Shown in pieces: positions 7,504 through 15,000 of a stretch of DNA of 64,000 nt; the first letter of the stretch is position 1, and each line of letters begins with the position of its first letter. The position numbers and the translations under genes are program-made. Below the pieces are notes generated by a model. The model had not been told where the DNA came from. It saw only the letters and a list, made by a program, of their open reading frames with translations, and ran no database searches. The DNA is taken from assembly GCA_000302695.1 (NCBI GenBank), contig AMFN01000003.1, positions 1,015,510 through 1,079,509 of the forward strand, written 5' to 3'. The stretch comes from Enterobacteriaceae bacterium LSJC7. GTDB taxonomy: Bacteria; Pseudomonadota; Gammaproteobacteria; Enterobacterales; Enterobacteriaceae.

Positions 7504-9648
7504 TTAGCTTCCCATTCCATACGCCCGTGAAAGCGATGTATAGCCCACGTTTTCGTTTACATTCACCCCGCCTTTTGCTTTTGCAGCAACACGCGTTCCT
7601 GCCGGAGTATTGGCAAAATCAACATTCACATTGACTTCAGATTGTTTATTAGTTGAAGGGGTTATTTGATATGGTGTAATTTTGCCGCCAGATATTTCAG
7701 ACGTATAACTATTATTCTGAACACCGGCCTGAATTTCAGCCAACGACTTACCAGCATTACCTTTGAAATACTCAATGATGGGAGATACCTTTTCCCACAT
7801 ACTTTCGAACCAACCAACAACTGGCCCCCATGCAGATTTAATTGATTCAAGCGGCGACCAACCAAAAACACTTTCAAACAAAGATAACCCATTTTTAAAC
7901 ACCTGAGTTATTGATTCCCACAGTAATGAAAACCACCCTTTAATTACATCCCAGTTTGAAACAATCAATCCAAGTGGCGTCCACGACAGAACATCCATTA
8001 CAACTGATTGCCCGCCTGTAAACCAGCCAGTAATGTTACGCCATAAATCAGCAAACCACGATGATATAGCGCCCCAGTTTCCGATTATCAAACCCAACGG
8101 GCTGAATGCAAATGCTGTTTTTATTATTCCCCACGCAATATTTGCAGTTGAAACAACTCCGCTCCAGAATGTTGAGAACCAACGTTGTAACGATCCCCAC
8201 GCCGCAACGATCATTTCAAGCGGAGAGAAACCCAGTGTATCCTTTATAGCTGACGACCCGGCGTTGAATAATGATTTTATTCCACCCCAGACACGTTGAA
8301 AAAACGGCGCAACTTTCGACCAGTTCGCAATGATTACGCCAGCAATTAACGCAACACCACGCAATATAATGCCTACTGGCGACATTCCGACAACAGCAGA
8401 CAGAACCCGCGTGGCTACCGTCACACCAAATATGCCAATTTTCAGCGCCGTAAACGCTACGGCTGCACCGGCCAACCCTTTAACCAATTCGGGGTTGTGC
8501 GTTATAAAATCATTTACCCGACCTAGCATCGGGCCGAGCGCTTTCGCCCCGCTGTTGATTGCGGGCAATAATGCGTTACCAATCGCAATGCCCGTGGCTG
8601 TTGCCTGGTTGCGCAATAGCTGTAACTGATTTGCTGTTGTTGCCGATCTGTTTTCAAACTCGCGTTGCATAGAACCAGCGTATTTGCTGGCATCTGCCAC
8701 CATTGCAAAGTTTTGCTTAACAAGGTCCAGGTTCGTCAGAAGTGGAGCAATTGCCGCGATGGATTCATTGCCGAACATTACTGACAGCGCGGGCGCCTGC
8801 CGTTCCTTGCTCAACTTAGATATGCTTTCCATCACCTTCAGGATGGTGCCTTTGGCGTCCTTCTGCATATCCTTTGCTATTTGCTCGGCGTCGAAGCCCA
8901 GAACTTTCCAACCTGCGGCTTGCTTGTTCGTTGCCGCCTTACCTTTAGTGAGGGCCAGCATCAGGTTTTTAATACCCGTAGCCGCTATTTCCTGCTGTAC
9001 CCCAACACCAGCCATTGTCGAACCGAGCGCCGCAATCTCACCAGACGCGATACCAGCGACTTCGCCCAACGGCCCGACGCGGGTAACGATGTCTGATATT
9101 TGCTGCGCATTAGCCGCGCCGTTGTCTGACAGATAGTTAATCTTGTCCGCCAGTGCGACTACTTCCTTCTGTGTCATCTTGAAGGAGGTGCGCCACTTCG
9201 CCATCATATCGCCGGACACATCAGCAGACTGATCGAACGCAACCCCCATTTTCAGGGCGTCTTCTGCAAACCCTTGTAACTCTTCGCGCGCAAAACCAGC
9301 CTGACCGCCTGCGGCAACCAGCTTTGCAATATCGCTGGCCGCCATTGGCAGGCGTTCCGACATTTTTAATATGTCATCACCCATCTGGCGGAACTGGTCT
9401 GGCGTGTCAAAGTTGACTACCTTGCGAACATCAGCCATTTCGCTTTCGAAGTCGATCGCCGCTTTTGCTCCAGCAACAAACGGCGCTGCAATCGCACCGC
9501 CGGTAATAATGTCACCCAAGTTCAGGTCTTCGAATCCGGCTTTTTTTATCCCGCGCTGGAACCCCTTAATCTTCTTCTGCATGGAATTTAACGCAGGCGA
9601 AAGCTTATCCACCCCGGTAATCAGGGCTTTCAATTCAAACGATGCCAT
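7504..9648 (-). CDS. Tail tape measure protein (Mu gp42-like)
   Basis: This 714-residue protein has a conserved TP901-type tape measure core (about residues 60-350, with a GGQAGFAREELQGFAEDALKMG-like stretch). Hydrophobic helices follow around 370-450. Then comes a striking repeat of about 40 residues, each with W-G(S/A)-x-x-x-WF and S-P-L-(G/E). Tape measures set tail length and enter the cell during infection. The start codon overlaps the stop of the frameshifted chaperone product as TAATG. The length is modest, close to Mu gp42, which implies a short contractile tail. Confidence 0.9.
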   Translation of the reverse strand: MASFELKALITGVDKLSPALNSMQKKIKGFQRGIKKAGFEDLNLGDIITGGAIAAPFVAGAKAAIDFESEMADVRKVVNFDTPDQFRQMGDDILKMSERLPMAASDIAKLVAAGGQAGFAREELQGFAEDALKMGVAFDQSADVSGDMMAKWRTSFKMTQKEVVALADKINYLSDNGAANAQQISDIVTRVGPLGEVAGIASGEIAALGSTMAGVGVQQEIAATGIKNLMLALTKGKAATNKQAAGWKVLGFDAEQIAKDMQKDAKGTILKVMESISKLSKERQAPALSVMFGNESIAAIAPLLTNLDLVKQNFAMVADASKYAGSMQREFENRSATTANQLQLLRNQATATGIAIGNALLPAINSGAKALGPMLGRVNDFITHNPELVKGLAGAAVAFTALKIGIFGVTVATRVLSAVVGMSPVGIILRGVALIAGVIIANWSKVAPFFQRVWGGIKSLFNAGSSAIKDTLGFSPLEMIVAAWGSLQRWFSTFWSGVVSTANIAWGIIKTAFAFSPLGLIIGNWGAISSWFADLWRNITGWFTGGQSVVMDVLSWTPLGLIVSNWDVIKGWFSLLWESITQVFKNGLSLFESVFGWSPLESIKSAWGPVVGWFESMWEKVSPIIEYFKGNAGKSLAEIQAGVQNNSYTSEISGGKITPYQITPSTNKQSEVNVNVDFANTPAGTRVAAKAKGGVNVNENVGYTSLSRAYGMGS

Positions 9649-10057
9649 TACTGTGATTCCCTGTTTATTCGGTTTGCCTGGGCGGCCAGGAGTTCTACGG
9701 TTGCGAAGGGTTCGCTAAGGAGTTCAAGAGGGTTAAGACGCCAGTACTTCGCGCAATCGAAATAGGCGTTTATCAGCTGTCTGGGTTCGACGCCCCCAGG
9801 AAAAAACCGGCAATCTCCCAACTCAGGGTATTCAGATCGGCAGGCGCCATATCATCAACAGAACTGGGCGGGATGCTCGCAAGGCGTGAAACATACTTTG
9901 CGACAACACCAGCATTAATCATTACGCTGGCGTCTGCTGAAAGCTGATACGGGAAACCCAGTTCGCGCACGTCTTTTCCTGTAGGATCGCGCAGTTCAAG
10001 TACATGAACGTCTTCGCCGTGCGCCTTAACTGGTTTGGTGAGAGTGATTTCTTTCAT
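9648..10057 (-). CDS. Tail assembly chaperone, -1 frameshift fusion product
   Basis: Slipping back one base at the heptamer T-TTT-TTC (9806-9800) during translation of the 10057 gene fuses its first 86 codons to 50 further codons. These end at the TAA at 9650-9648. The added part contains WRLNPLELLSEPF and VELLAAQANRINRE, typical of the second tail chaperone in Mu-, P2- and SfV-like phages. The extension has no good start of its own and would otherwise leave an odd gap before the tape measure. Lambda G/GT is the known parallel. The fusion coats the tape measure while the tube is built. Confidence 0.8.
9773..10057 (-). CDS. Tail assembly chaperone (Mu gp41-like), unshifted form
   Basis: This 94-residue protein begins MKEITLTKPVKAHGEDVHVLELRDPTG (quoted in part) and fits the Mu gp41/P2 gpE family of tail chaperones. 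It ends at a TGA shortly after the slippery site at 9800-9806. Most ribosomes should make this short form and a few should make the fusion at 9648-10057. Its start overlaps the end of the tail tube gene by four bases. Confidence 0.85.
   Translation of the reverse strand: MKEITLTKPVKAHGEDVHVLELRDPTGKDVRELGFPYQLSADASVMINAGVVAKYVSRLASIPPSSVDDMAPADLNTLSWEIAGFFLGASNPDS
9800..9806 (-). other. Slippery heptamer T-TTT-TTC for -1 frameshifting
   Basis: The minus strand reads GGT TTT TTC CTG GGG GCG in the reading frame. This gives the classical heptamer T TTT TTC at codons 85-86 of the tail chaperone, with a G-rich run right after it. The -1 frame then stays open for exactly 50 codons and meets the tape measure start. 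Confidence 0.75.
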
Positions 10058-10410
10058 TGGTAATCTCCTTCTTCGCCGTGAAACTCAAGATCAACGGTCC
10101 CTTCTTCGGCATTGTGGTTTGCTTCGCCGTGCAGCCAGGCGCTTGATAATACGTACACTTGACCATTTGCCAGCTCTGCCGTAATTGTCATAGCGTCAGA
10201 TGAAACAATTTTGCGGATTGGGAAGTTCTTTGGCACTTTCATAGTGCCTTTGACGTAAGCCGCACGATGCGTTTCCTTCCTATCTACTGAACCATCCAGG
10301 CCAATAACATCATCGTTTACAACGGTGTTCATAGGCACTTCAATGCCACCGGTAAGGCTCAACTGCTGGCCGTCAATTTTGAAATAACAGGTTCCTGCGA
10401 TGCGGGCCAT
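10054..10410 (-). CDS. Tail tube protein (Mu gpM-like)
   Basis: This 118-residue protein matches the Mu tail tube family: start MARIAGTCYFKIDGQQLSLT, a central VDRKETHRAAYVKGTMKVP segment and an acidic end (EFHGEEGDYQ). Hexameric rings of it stack to form the inner tube through which DNA passes. It follows directly after the sheath gene (one shared base) and overlaps the chaperone gene by four bases, the standard sheath-tube-chaperone order. Confidence 0.9.
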   Translation of the reverse strand: MARIAGTCYFKIDGQQLSLTGGIEVPMNTVVNDDVIGLDGSVDRKETHRAAYVKGTMKVPKNFPIRKIVSSDAMTITAELANGQVYVLSSAWLHGEANHNAEEGTVDLEFHGEEGDYQ

Positions 10411-11906
10411 TATTCGGTTTCCTCTGTGTATTGCAGGCGGAACTGGTTCACAACAGCGAACACCCGCAACTGGTTAACGTAATCAGGTGGGAATAGTGTA
10501 TTCAGGCGGTTCGGGTCGTTGGCGTCACGCTCAACGATCAAGTACTGGCTAAACAGCTCGTAGTTTTCGACGATGCCATCCCGTTCCATCTGCCGATAAG
10601 CCGCCAGCATTTCACCCTTCGCCACCGCTGGCGTGATGATTGCCTGTCCTGGGCCAAAGCGTGTGCCATCGTTCGCCAGCTTGTGCCGCCCGTATTTGCT
10701 TGTGATAACGGTTTTCAGTTTGCGAAGAACGTAAGCGCTGGTGTGTAGGGTTTCGCTATCCAGATAGCTGTTATCCGCAACCCCCCAGGCATTACGCTTG
10801 TATGTCGTTACAGAACGTTGAATGCGTAGCACCCCGCTTTCAACGTAAGATGTAGCTACCCCGTGAGTTAACAGAGACTGCTGCTCTGTCATCGTGAAGC
10901 GCTTACCCTTTGGTGCTGGTAGCATCCCAACAAGCTCGCCGGTTTGGGTTGGCCGTGCCGGGTCATTACGAATGAACACCGCCTCGCGGGCTGTCCTGCT
11001 TGCTGCCAGTTCGTCCGCCGGGGTTTGAGTGTCCGGCTCATAGCCTGCAAGGGTAACGTGTTGCAGGTTGAACTGGTCACCTGCTGTGATGAGTTCTGAC
11101 AGCGTTCCCAGCTTCGCGGTGTACGTGTGGCCGTAAAGCTGGCGCGCATAACTCCAGCGCCCACTTGTATCGTTCATCTCGTTTGCAAGCGCTTTGATGG
11201 AAGCCGCGTCATTAAACGGATGCCCGATGTAATCAAAGGGTTCATCAGCCATTGCTGCAATAGCGTTACTAAGGTCTGGCGCACCGCTGCCGGTTGCACC
11301 ACGCGCAACCTTGATCTGAATACCTGCCGGGAGAACTTCCCCACTGCTGAAACCGTAATAATTCAGGCTCACCGGCAATTCATTGCCCGTAAGTCCTTTG
11401 TGCCGTGCTGTCAGCGTCACAACGCCAGCGCTGGCAGATGCCGTAAATGGCAATGTGGCATCAGCGCTCACTGCTGCGGCGATAGTGCTCGCCACGGTGG
11501 CTTCTTTGTCACCCTGAACCGCTGCAACCTGAATACGCTGGCGCCCGATATAGAGGCTAACGGTGCCGCTTTCGGTTACTGTTCCGGTGACTGTTAACGT
11601 TACAGTCGCAGCGACACCCGTTGGCTCAGGGACTGCAATCACATAAAGCTCACCAAATGGATCAGTTTGACGATAAGCGGCCACCATGCGCGCCAGTTGA
11701 CTACCGGCCCCGCACTGCTGGCGCGCATAATCCGCCGACGGCATGATTGCCAGGGTATTTTTTTCAATCACCGCGTCGGCATTAACATGCCCTAGCAGCA
11801 GCGAAGGCGCACTGGTCGCCGCCGTGTTCGCCGCGGAATTATCCATTTCGGCAAAAAACAACGGGACGAGAGTATTGGATGGAATAGTACTCATGCTAAT
11901 AGCCAT
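10410..11906 (-). CDS. Contractile tail sheath protein (Mu gpL-like)
   Basis: This 498-residue protein is a sheath of the Mu gpL family, close to Mu gpL in length (495). The N-terminal part includes NTLVPLFFAEMDNS and LLLGHV. The C-terminal part contains the conserved RSVTTYKRNAWGVADNSYLD and TLHTSAYVLRK stretches used in sheath-sheath interlocking. Its presence proves a contractile tail, despite the HK97-like head genes upstream. It shares one base with the DUF2635 gene before it. Confidence 0.93.
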   Translation of the reverse strand: MAISMSTIPSNTLVPLFFAEMDNSAANTAATSAPSLLLGHVNADAVIEKNTLAIMPSADYARQQCGAGSQLARMVAAYRQTDPFGELYVIAVPEPTGVAATVTLTVTGTVTESGTVSLYIGRQRIQVAAVQGDKEATVASTIAAAVSADATLPFTASASAGVVTLTARHKGLTGNELPVSLNYYGFSSGEVLPAGIQIKVARGATGSGAPDLSNAIAAMADEPFDYIGHPFNDAASIKALANEMNDTSGRWSYARQLYGHTYTAKLGTLSELITAGDQFNLQHVTLAGYEPDTQTPADELAASRTAREAVFIRNDPARPTQTGELVGMLPAPKGKRFTMTEQQSLLTHGVATSYVESGVLRIQRSVTTYKRNAWGVADNSYLDSETLHTSAYVLRKLKTVITSKYGRHKLANDGTRFGPGQAIITPAVAKGEMLAAYRQMERDGIVENYELFSQYLIVERDANDPNRLNTLFPPDYVNQLRVFAVVNQFRLQYTEETE

Positions 11907-12088
11907 CAGCTTTTACCCTTCTTGTTTATGGTGTCGGTGTCATCCGGTGGGTCAGCGCGCTGAACGTCACCAGCGGCCAGCCTGCGCAACCAATAGCTGG
12001 TTTCATCAACGTTTCGGCCATCTGCTGGCAGCAGGTCGCCGCGGGCAGGATCGGGAACCGATCGCCCTTCAGTGGGTTTAACGAACAT
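11906..12088 (-). CDS. DUF2635 family small tail protein (Mu gp38-like)
   Basis: This 60-residue protein starts MFVKPTEGRSVPDPARGDLLP, the DUF2635 signature. In Mu-like and SfV-like phages it always precedes the sheath gene. Its molecular role is not established. It lies just after the antirepressor unit and its terminator, so the tail genes downstream depend on Q-modified polymerase reading through, or on a nearby promoter. Confidence 0.85.
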   Translation of the reverse strand: MFVKPTEGRSVPDPARGDLLPADGRNVDETSYWLRRLAAGDVQRADPPDDTDTINKKGKS

Positions 12089-12113
12089 TTGTTTTCTCTC
12101 AGGTGGTGTAAAT

Positions 12114-12153
12114 AAAAAGGCGGGCCGTCCTCCTAGGAACAGCCCGCCTTTTT
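12114..12153 (-). terminator. Terminator after the antirepressor gene
   Basis: A 9-bp stem (AAGGCGGGC at 12117-12125 with GCCCGCCTT at 12142-12150) is followed on the minus strand by a run of T. It ends the antirepressor transcript and, with the terminator at 12914-12990, isolates the gene as a self-contained unit inside the late operon. The T run on the other strand could make it bidirectional. Confidence 0.8.
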
Positions 12154-12180
12154 GTTCAGCGATAATCTACGGTATTAATA

Positions 12181-12753
12181 TTACCGAATTCGTGCAGCCT
12201 GCCCAGGCAATAGCTTTTTGTTCAGGCTGGCTTCAACGGTACACAGGTGAATGTACCCATCACTGAAGCGATCATGTAGTCGCCCGGCAAGCGGGGATTC
12301 AAGCGCGCTTAGTACAGGCAATAATTGATTCTTCCAGGTGTCGTAAAGCACCCTGTAATGTGCCGCCAAAAGTTTGAGGTAATAGGCATCTTCTTCTTCC
12401 TGTGTAATCTCAGGTTTGGCCGGATCAGCTTTGTGAAGCTGCTTCTCACATTCGATAAAGTAACGGCGAACCTGCCGCCCAGCCTCGTTACGTTCAACCA
12501 TCGCAAGTTCTTTGGCAGTGTCTAAGGTGAGGTGATATTCAATTTTTCCCCGCCCGTGACCTATTTCCCGGTTTTGGGAAATAGCTATGTAGTCCTGATT
12601 AGCAACAAAACCGTATTCTTTGATGCGCTCAGTGATCCACGAAGCGAACCTTTTCCCGATATGCAAGAAGGCGTGAAGGTCCCGTGCGTTACAAAGTAGT
12701 GATGGCTCGTTTGAAATAGTGCCTGAAAAAACGGGGATTAGCTGGTTAGCCAT
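12181..12753 (-). CDS. AntA/AntB-type antirepressor
   Basis: This 190-residue protein has the AntA/AntB domain at its N-terminus: NARDLHAFLHIGKRFASWI, then the YHLTLDTAKELAMVERNE motif and a VRRYFIECEKQL helix. Such proteins inactivate phage repressors, promote induction and act in P1, P7 and related prophages. The ATG at 12753 has an AAAGGA ribosome binding site (12761-12769). That site is matched by the loop of a C4-type antisense RNA upstream (12802-12881). The gene sits between two terminators in the middle of the late operon, which marks it as a later-acquired cargo gene with its own control. Confidence 0.88.
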   Translation of the reverse strand: MANQLIPVFSGTISNEPSLLCNARDLHAFLHIGKRFASWITERIKEYGFVANQDYIAISQNREIGHGRGKIEYHLTLDTAKELAMVERNEAGRQVRRYFIECEKQLHKADPAKPEITQEEEDAYYLKLLAAHYRVLYDTWKNQLLPVLSALESPLAGRLHDRFSDGYIHLCTVEASLNKKLLPGQAARIR

Positions 12754-12782
12754 AATGACTTCCTTTAAGTTTTAGTCGTAAA

Positions 12783-12801
12783 CACCAGTTAGTAGCTGGT
12801 G
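12783..12801 (-). other. Hairpin between C4 RNA and antirepressor start
   Basis: CACCAG (12783-12788) and CTGGTG (12796-12801) form a perfect 6-bp stem with a 7-base loop. It lies between the closing stem of the C4-type RNA and the antirepressor ribosome binding site. It may shape the processing that releases C4 or hold the binding site open; either role is inference. Confidence 0.6.
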
Positions 12802-12881
12802 ACCGGGTGTCAACTAGAGCCTTAAAGGAGCTCCGGGCATATTCCCCTTACGGGTATTTTATTAACGCCTCTCCACCCGGT
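12802..12881 (-). ncRNA. C4-type antisense RNA controlling the antirepressor
   Basis: An 8-bp perfect inverted repeat (ACCGGGTG 12802-12809, CACCCGGT 12874-12881) closes an 80-nt RNA on the minus strand. That is the size and position of C4 RNA in phages P1 and P7. Inside, the stem GAGC/GCTC (12817-12820, 12830-12833) shows a 9-base loop that reads UCCUUUAAG. The loop is fully complementary to CUUAAAGGA at the antirepressor ribosome binding site (12769-12761). A second small hairpin (CCC/GGG, 12845-12854) matches the two-hairpin plan of C4. C4 RNAs are processed from the leader of the ant mRNA and block its translation. Confidence 0.8.
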
Positions 12882-12913
12882 CTTTGGATGCAGTTACGCC
12901 GTATTGCAGGCAT

Positions 12914-12990
12914 AAAAAAGCCGCAAAGCTATCGGGTGCGGGTGACCGCCTTTAAGTTCTAGTGCGGGCAGTATGCGATAGGCTTTGCGG
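12914..12990 (-). terminator. Terminator hairpin carrying a near-copy of the ant ribosome binding site
   Basis: On the minus strand a 9-bp stem (CCGCAAAGC with GCTTTGCGG; 12982-12990 and 12921-12929) extended by five more pairs is followed by six T. This is a strong intrinsic terminator just upstream of the C4 and antirepressor unit. Its large loop contains ACTAGAACTTAAAGG (12963-12949), which differs by one base from the ant leader ACTAAAACTTAAAGG (12776-12762). The loop could bind C4 as a decoy. The remaining 12991-13122 stretch holds no gene that I recognise. Confidence 0.75.
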
Positions 12991-13122
12991 ATCTGTCAAC
13001 GAGTGGTGGTGAACTGTGAAAGGCTGGCTTGCCGGTCAAGAAAGGAATGCGATGGGCCTTTCGGCTGTTATCGCGATTAGCTGCATTTCGATTTCCGAAA
13101 CGCAGGTGGCAAACCTATCACA

Positions 13123-13710
13123 TCAGTTTGATAGGTTATCAAGTACTAATCGGTGCTCTACTTCCCCATCCGGCCCGGTGCCGGGGTCGATGAAATCAAC
13201 CTCAACGCTCAACGTTTCCAGTTCGCCCAGGTCGTTTAGCTCGTCGCGCTGGCGGCTGATAAATCCGCCTTCACCCTCGTCCCCGTTTTCTGTCAGCTCT
13301 GTATCAACCCGGAAATCGAACTGATAAATCAGCTCATGCCGGTTCACGTCCAGCAGCGTTCCACCGTCATAGGTGATTGGGTTGCCGGTTGGCTCCGGGT
13401 TCCAGCCCAGCAGCGCACGAAACAGCATATTGCGAATATCATGGACAACATCGAACGATGCGGACTGGCCGCGCTCATCAACACCATTGCTCACGAAAAT
13501 GATTACGGAAAACCCCTCGCTGATAGTCTGCCAGTAGTCCGACTGGCTACGCTGTTCGCTCGCATTGTCATCACCAGGAACAACATATGCTGCGGGGAGT
13601 CGTAGCTTGCCTGTGTCTGGCAGGTTCTTGAACTGTGCGGCTCCAGCCACCCGGTTATCGAATACAGGGCAGCGCGCGCGCAGCGTTGCAATGATGGGTG
13701 TCAGTTTCAT
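13123..13710 (-). CDS. Tail completion/terminator protein (Gp37-like), probable
   Basis: This 195-residue protein lies between the gp10-like connector gene and the tail genes, where SfV- and Mu-like phages place the tail terminator. It begins MKLTPIIATLRARCPVFDN and contains a DYWQTISEGFSVIIFVSNG stretch like those of tail terminator proteins that adapt tail to head. The end is acidic. I assign the role from position and general pattern; no catalytic motif is expected. Confidence 0.6.
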   Translation of the reverse strand: MKLTPIIATLRARCPVFDNRVAGAAQFKNLPDTGKLRLPAAYVVPGDDNASEQRSQSDYWQTISEGFSVIIFVSNGVDERGQSASFDVVHDIRNMLFRALLGWNPEPTGNPITYDGGTLLDVNRHELIYQFDFRVDTELTENGDEGEGGFISRQRDELNDLGELETLSVEVDFIDPGTGPDGEVEHRLVLDNLSN

Positions 13711-14216
13711 TTCGTCCGCCGTTTGACAGGTTTCACCGCTTTACGTAGTTCACTCGCCAGAAAGTACTGCGTCCAGCTGCGGTTACGCTCCAGAGTTTCG
13801 ACCATGAAATTATTACGTGGGGCTATACGCCAGCCGCTGCCACCGGAAGCGCCGCGGTGATGCCCGCGTTTGCGCTTTGCGCCGCCTCGCACCCCGTAAA
13901 CCAGATAAGCAGGATAGAAATCACCTTCTATCATTCTGTTGCCTTCCCCATTGCGCTGGTTAGGAGCGATACGCGCAAGGAAACCAGGGCGCTTTGCCCC
14001 GCCGCGGGGAACACGATAGCCGATAGATTTGGCGAGGCGCCCGGTCTGGTATCCGGGGTTTTCACCCTGCGCCGAACGTCCGCGGCGCATGACCAGTTTT
14101 CTGGCCTCGCGCATATGCATCTGGCCGATACGCACAAAGGCACGGCGCACCCGCGCGCGGTTAAAGTTCAGCTCGCCGTTCTGCTGGAAATCAACGTGTA
14201 AAAAGGGAGTTCCCAT
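13707..14216 (-). CDS. Head-tail joining / HK97 gp10-like protein
   Basis: This protein of 169 residues (from the ATG at 14216; a GTG at 14234 would add six) is very basic, with the segments RVRRAFVRIGQMHMREARKLVMRRG and RLAKSIGYRVPRGG. Proteins at this position in HK97-head phages are gp10-like completion proteins that stabilise the neck. The start at 14216 has a G-run six bases upstream and overlaps the adaptor gene by 26 bases. Start choice is uncertain. Confidence 0.6.
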   Translation of the reverse strand: MGTPFLHVDFQQNGELNFNRARVRRAFVRIGQMHMREARKLVMRRGRSAQGENPGYQTGRLAKSIGYRVPRGGAKRPGFLARIAPNQRNGEGNRMIEGDFYPAYLVYGVRGGAKRKRGHHRGASGGSGWRIAPRNNFMVETLERNRSWTQYFLASELRKAVKPVKRRTK

Positions 14217-14607
14217 TTTGCCCCCCGGTATCACTTACGGTTTTAAACTCGCCCAGTTCAGTACACTCCAGTAGCAGGAAGCGACGCTGGTCGTTCAGGT
14301 CACGCCCCCGCTGTACGCGGTAAACCTGCTCACCGTGAACCACTTCAAAATCTGACGTGATACCGCGCCGCCAGCGGATGATTACGTAATGCGTTACAGC
14401 GTTGTCCGTCTGCGCCGTTTCCCGGTAAGTCGTGGCGCTGGTCTGAGATATTTTGGCCCAGGCCGGGAACTGCTCTGGATAGAACGGCGTTACGCCAAAA
14501 CCGTTAACCGGGACATCTTCACGCTGACGAATGACAACACGCTTATTAAGCTCGCCGGGCTGCGGTAACAAATAGGTTGCGCTGGCTTGTGTCTGCCTGA
14601 TTTTCAT
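14191..14607 (-). CDS. Head-tail adaptor (phage_H_T_join family)
   Basis: This 138-residue protein shows the head-closure adaptor pattern: LNKRVVIRQRE near the start, then FPAWAKISQTSATTYRE and VTHYVIIRWRRGI. The typical end motif is here RFLLLECTELGE. Homologues (HK97 gp7, SPP1 gp16) close the connector and receive the tail. It overlaps the upstream gp6-like gene by four bases. Confidence 0.85.
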   Translation of the reverse strand: MKIRQTQASATYLLPQPGELNKRVVIRQREDVPVNGFGVTPFYPEQFPAWAKISQTSATTYRETAQTDNAVTHYVIIRWRRGITSDFEVVHGEQVYRVQRGRDLNDQRRFLLLECTELGEFKTVSDTGGQNGNSLFTR

Positions 14608-14933
14608 AGCGGGATGAACCTGTAGGGTCCAGCAAGCCAGGCGTAACCCTGCGGCAGCTCGCTCATTTCAATTTCAGTTACGGAAGCGCGATTTTCATAA
14701 AAGTGCGTTGCCAGTAATAACATCGCCATTTTGATATCTGCGGGAATCTTAAGGCCGTCCGGGTCAGTGTCCGGCGGTTCATCGTTATAGAGTTTTCTGT
14801 TCAGATACGTTTCTGTGCGCGCCTGAACCGCCTCACCGATAAGTTTTAGAAAATCGTCTTCATCGGCTAAATCGGCATCCAGCCGAAGCTGGGCTTTAAT
14901 CTCTTCCAGTGTCAGCAGCATGTTTGTTTCCAT
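14604..14933 (-). CDS. Head-tail connector (HK97 gp6-like)
   Basis: This protein of 109 residues (start METNMLLTLEEIKAQLRLD) belongs to the gp6/gp15 connector family, the first ring added below the portal. The LLTLEEIKAQLRLDADL opening and the C-terminal IKMAMLLLATHFYENR helix are typical. ATG codons at 14933 and 14921 are both possible starts; the second has a GGA seven bases upstream. A terminator-like hairpin lies between this gene and the capsid gene. Confidence 0.82.
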   Translation of the reverse strand: METNMLLTLEEIKAQLRLDADLADEDDFLKLIGEAVQARTETYLNRKLYNDEPPDTDPDGLKIPADIKMAMLLLATHFYENRASVTEIEMSELPQGYAWLAGPYRFIPL

Positions 14934-14955
14934 GTGCCCGCCAGAACGCGGGCAC

Positions 14956-14975
14956 AAAAAAACCGCTTAACGCGG
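14956..14975 (-). terminator. Terminator-like hairpin between capsid and connector genes
   Basis: On the minus strand CCGC-GTTAA-GCGG is followed by seven T (14962-14956). A second perfect hairpin, GTGCCCGC/GCGGGCAC, follows directly at 14935-14956. Q-modified polymerase should pass, while unmodified polymerase may stop. That could raise capsid mRNA relative to downstream genes. Confidence 0.55.
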
Positions 14976-15000
14976 CGTATGGTTAATGGCTGGCTTGCTG

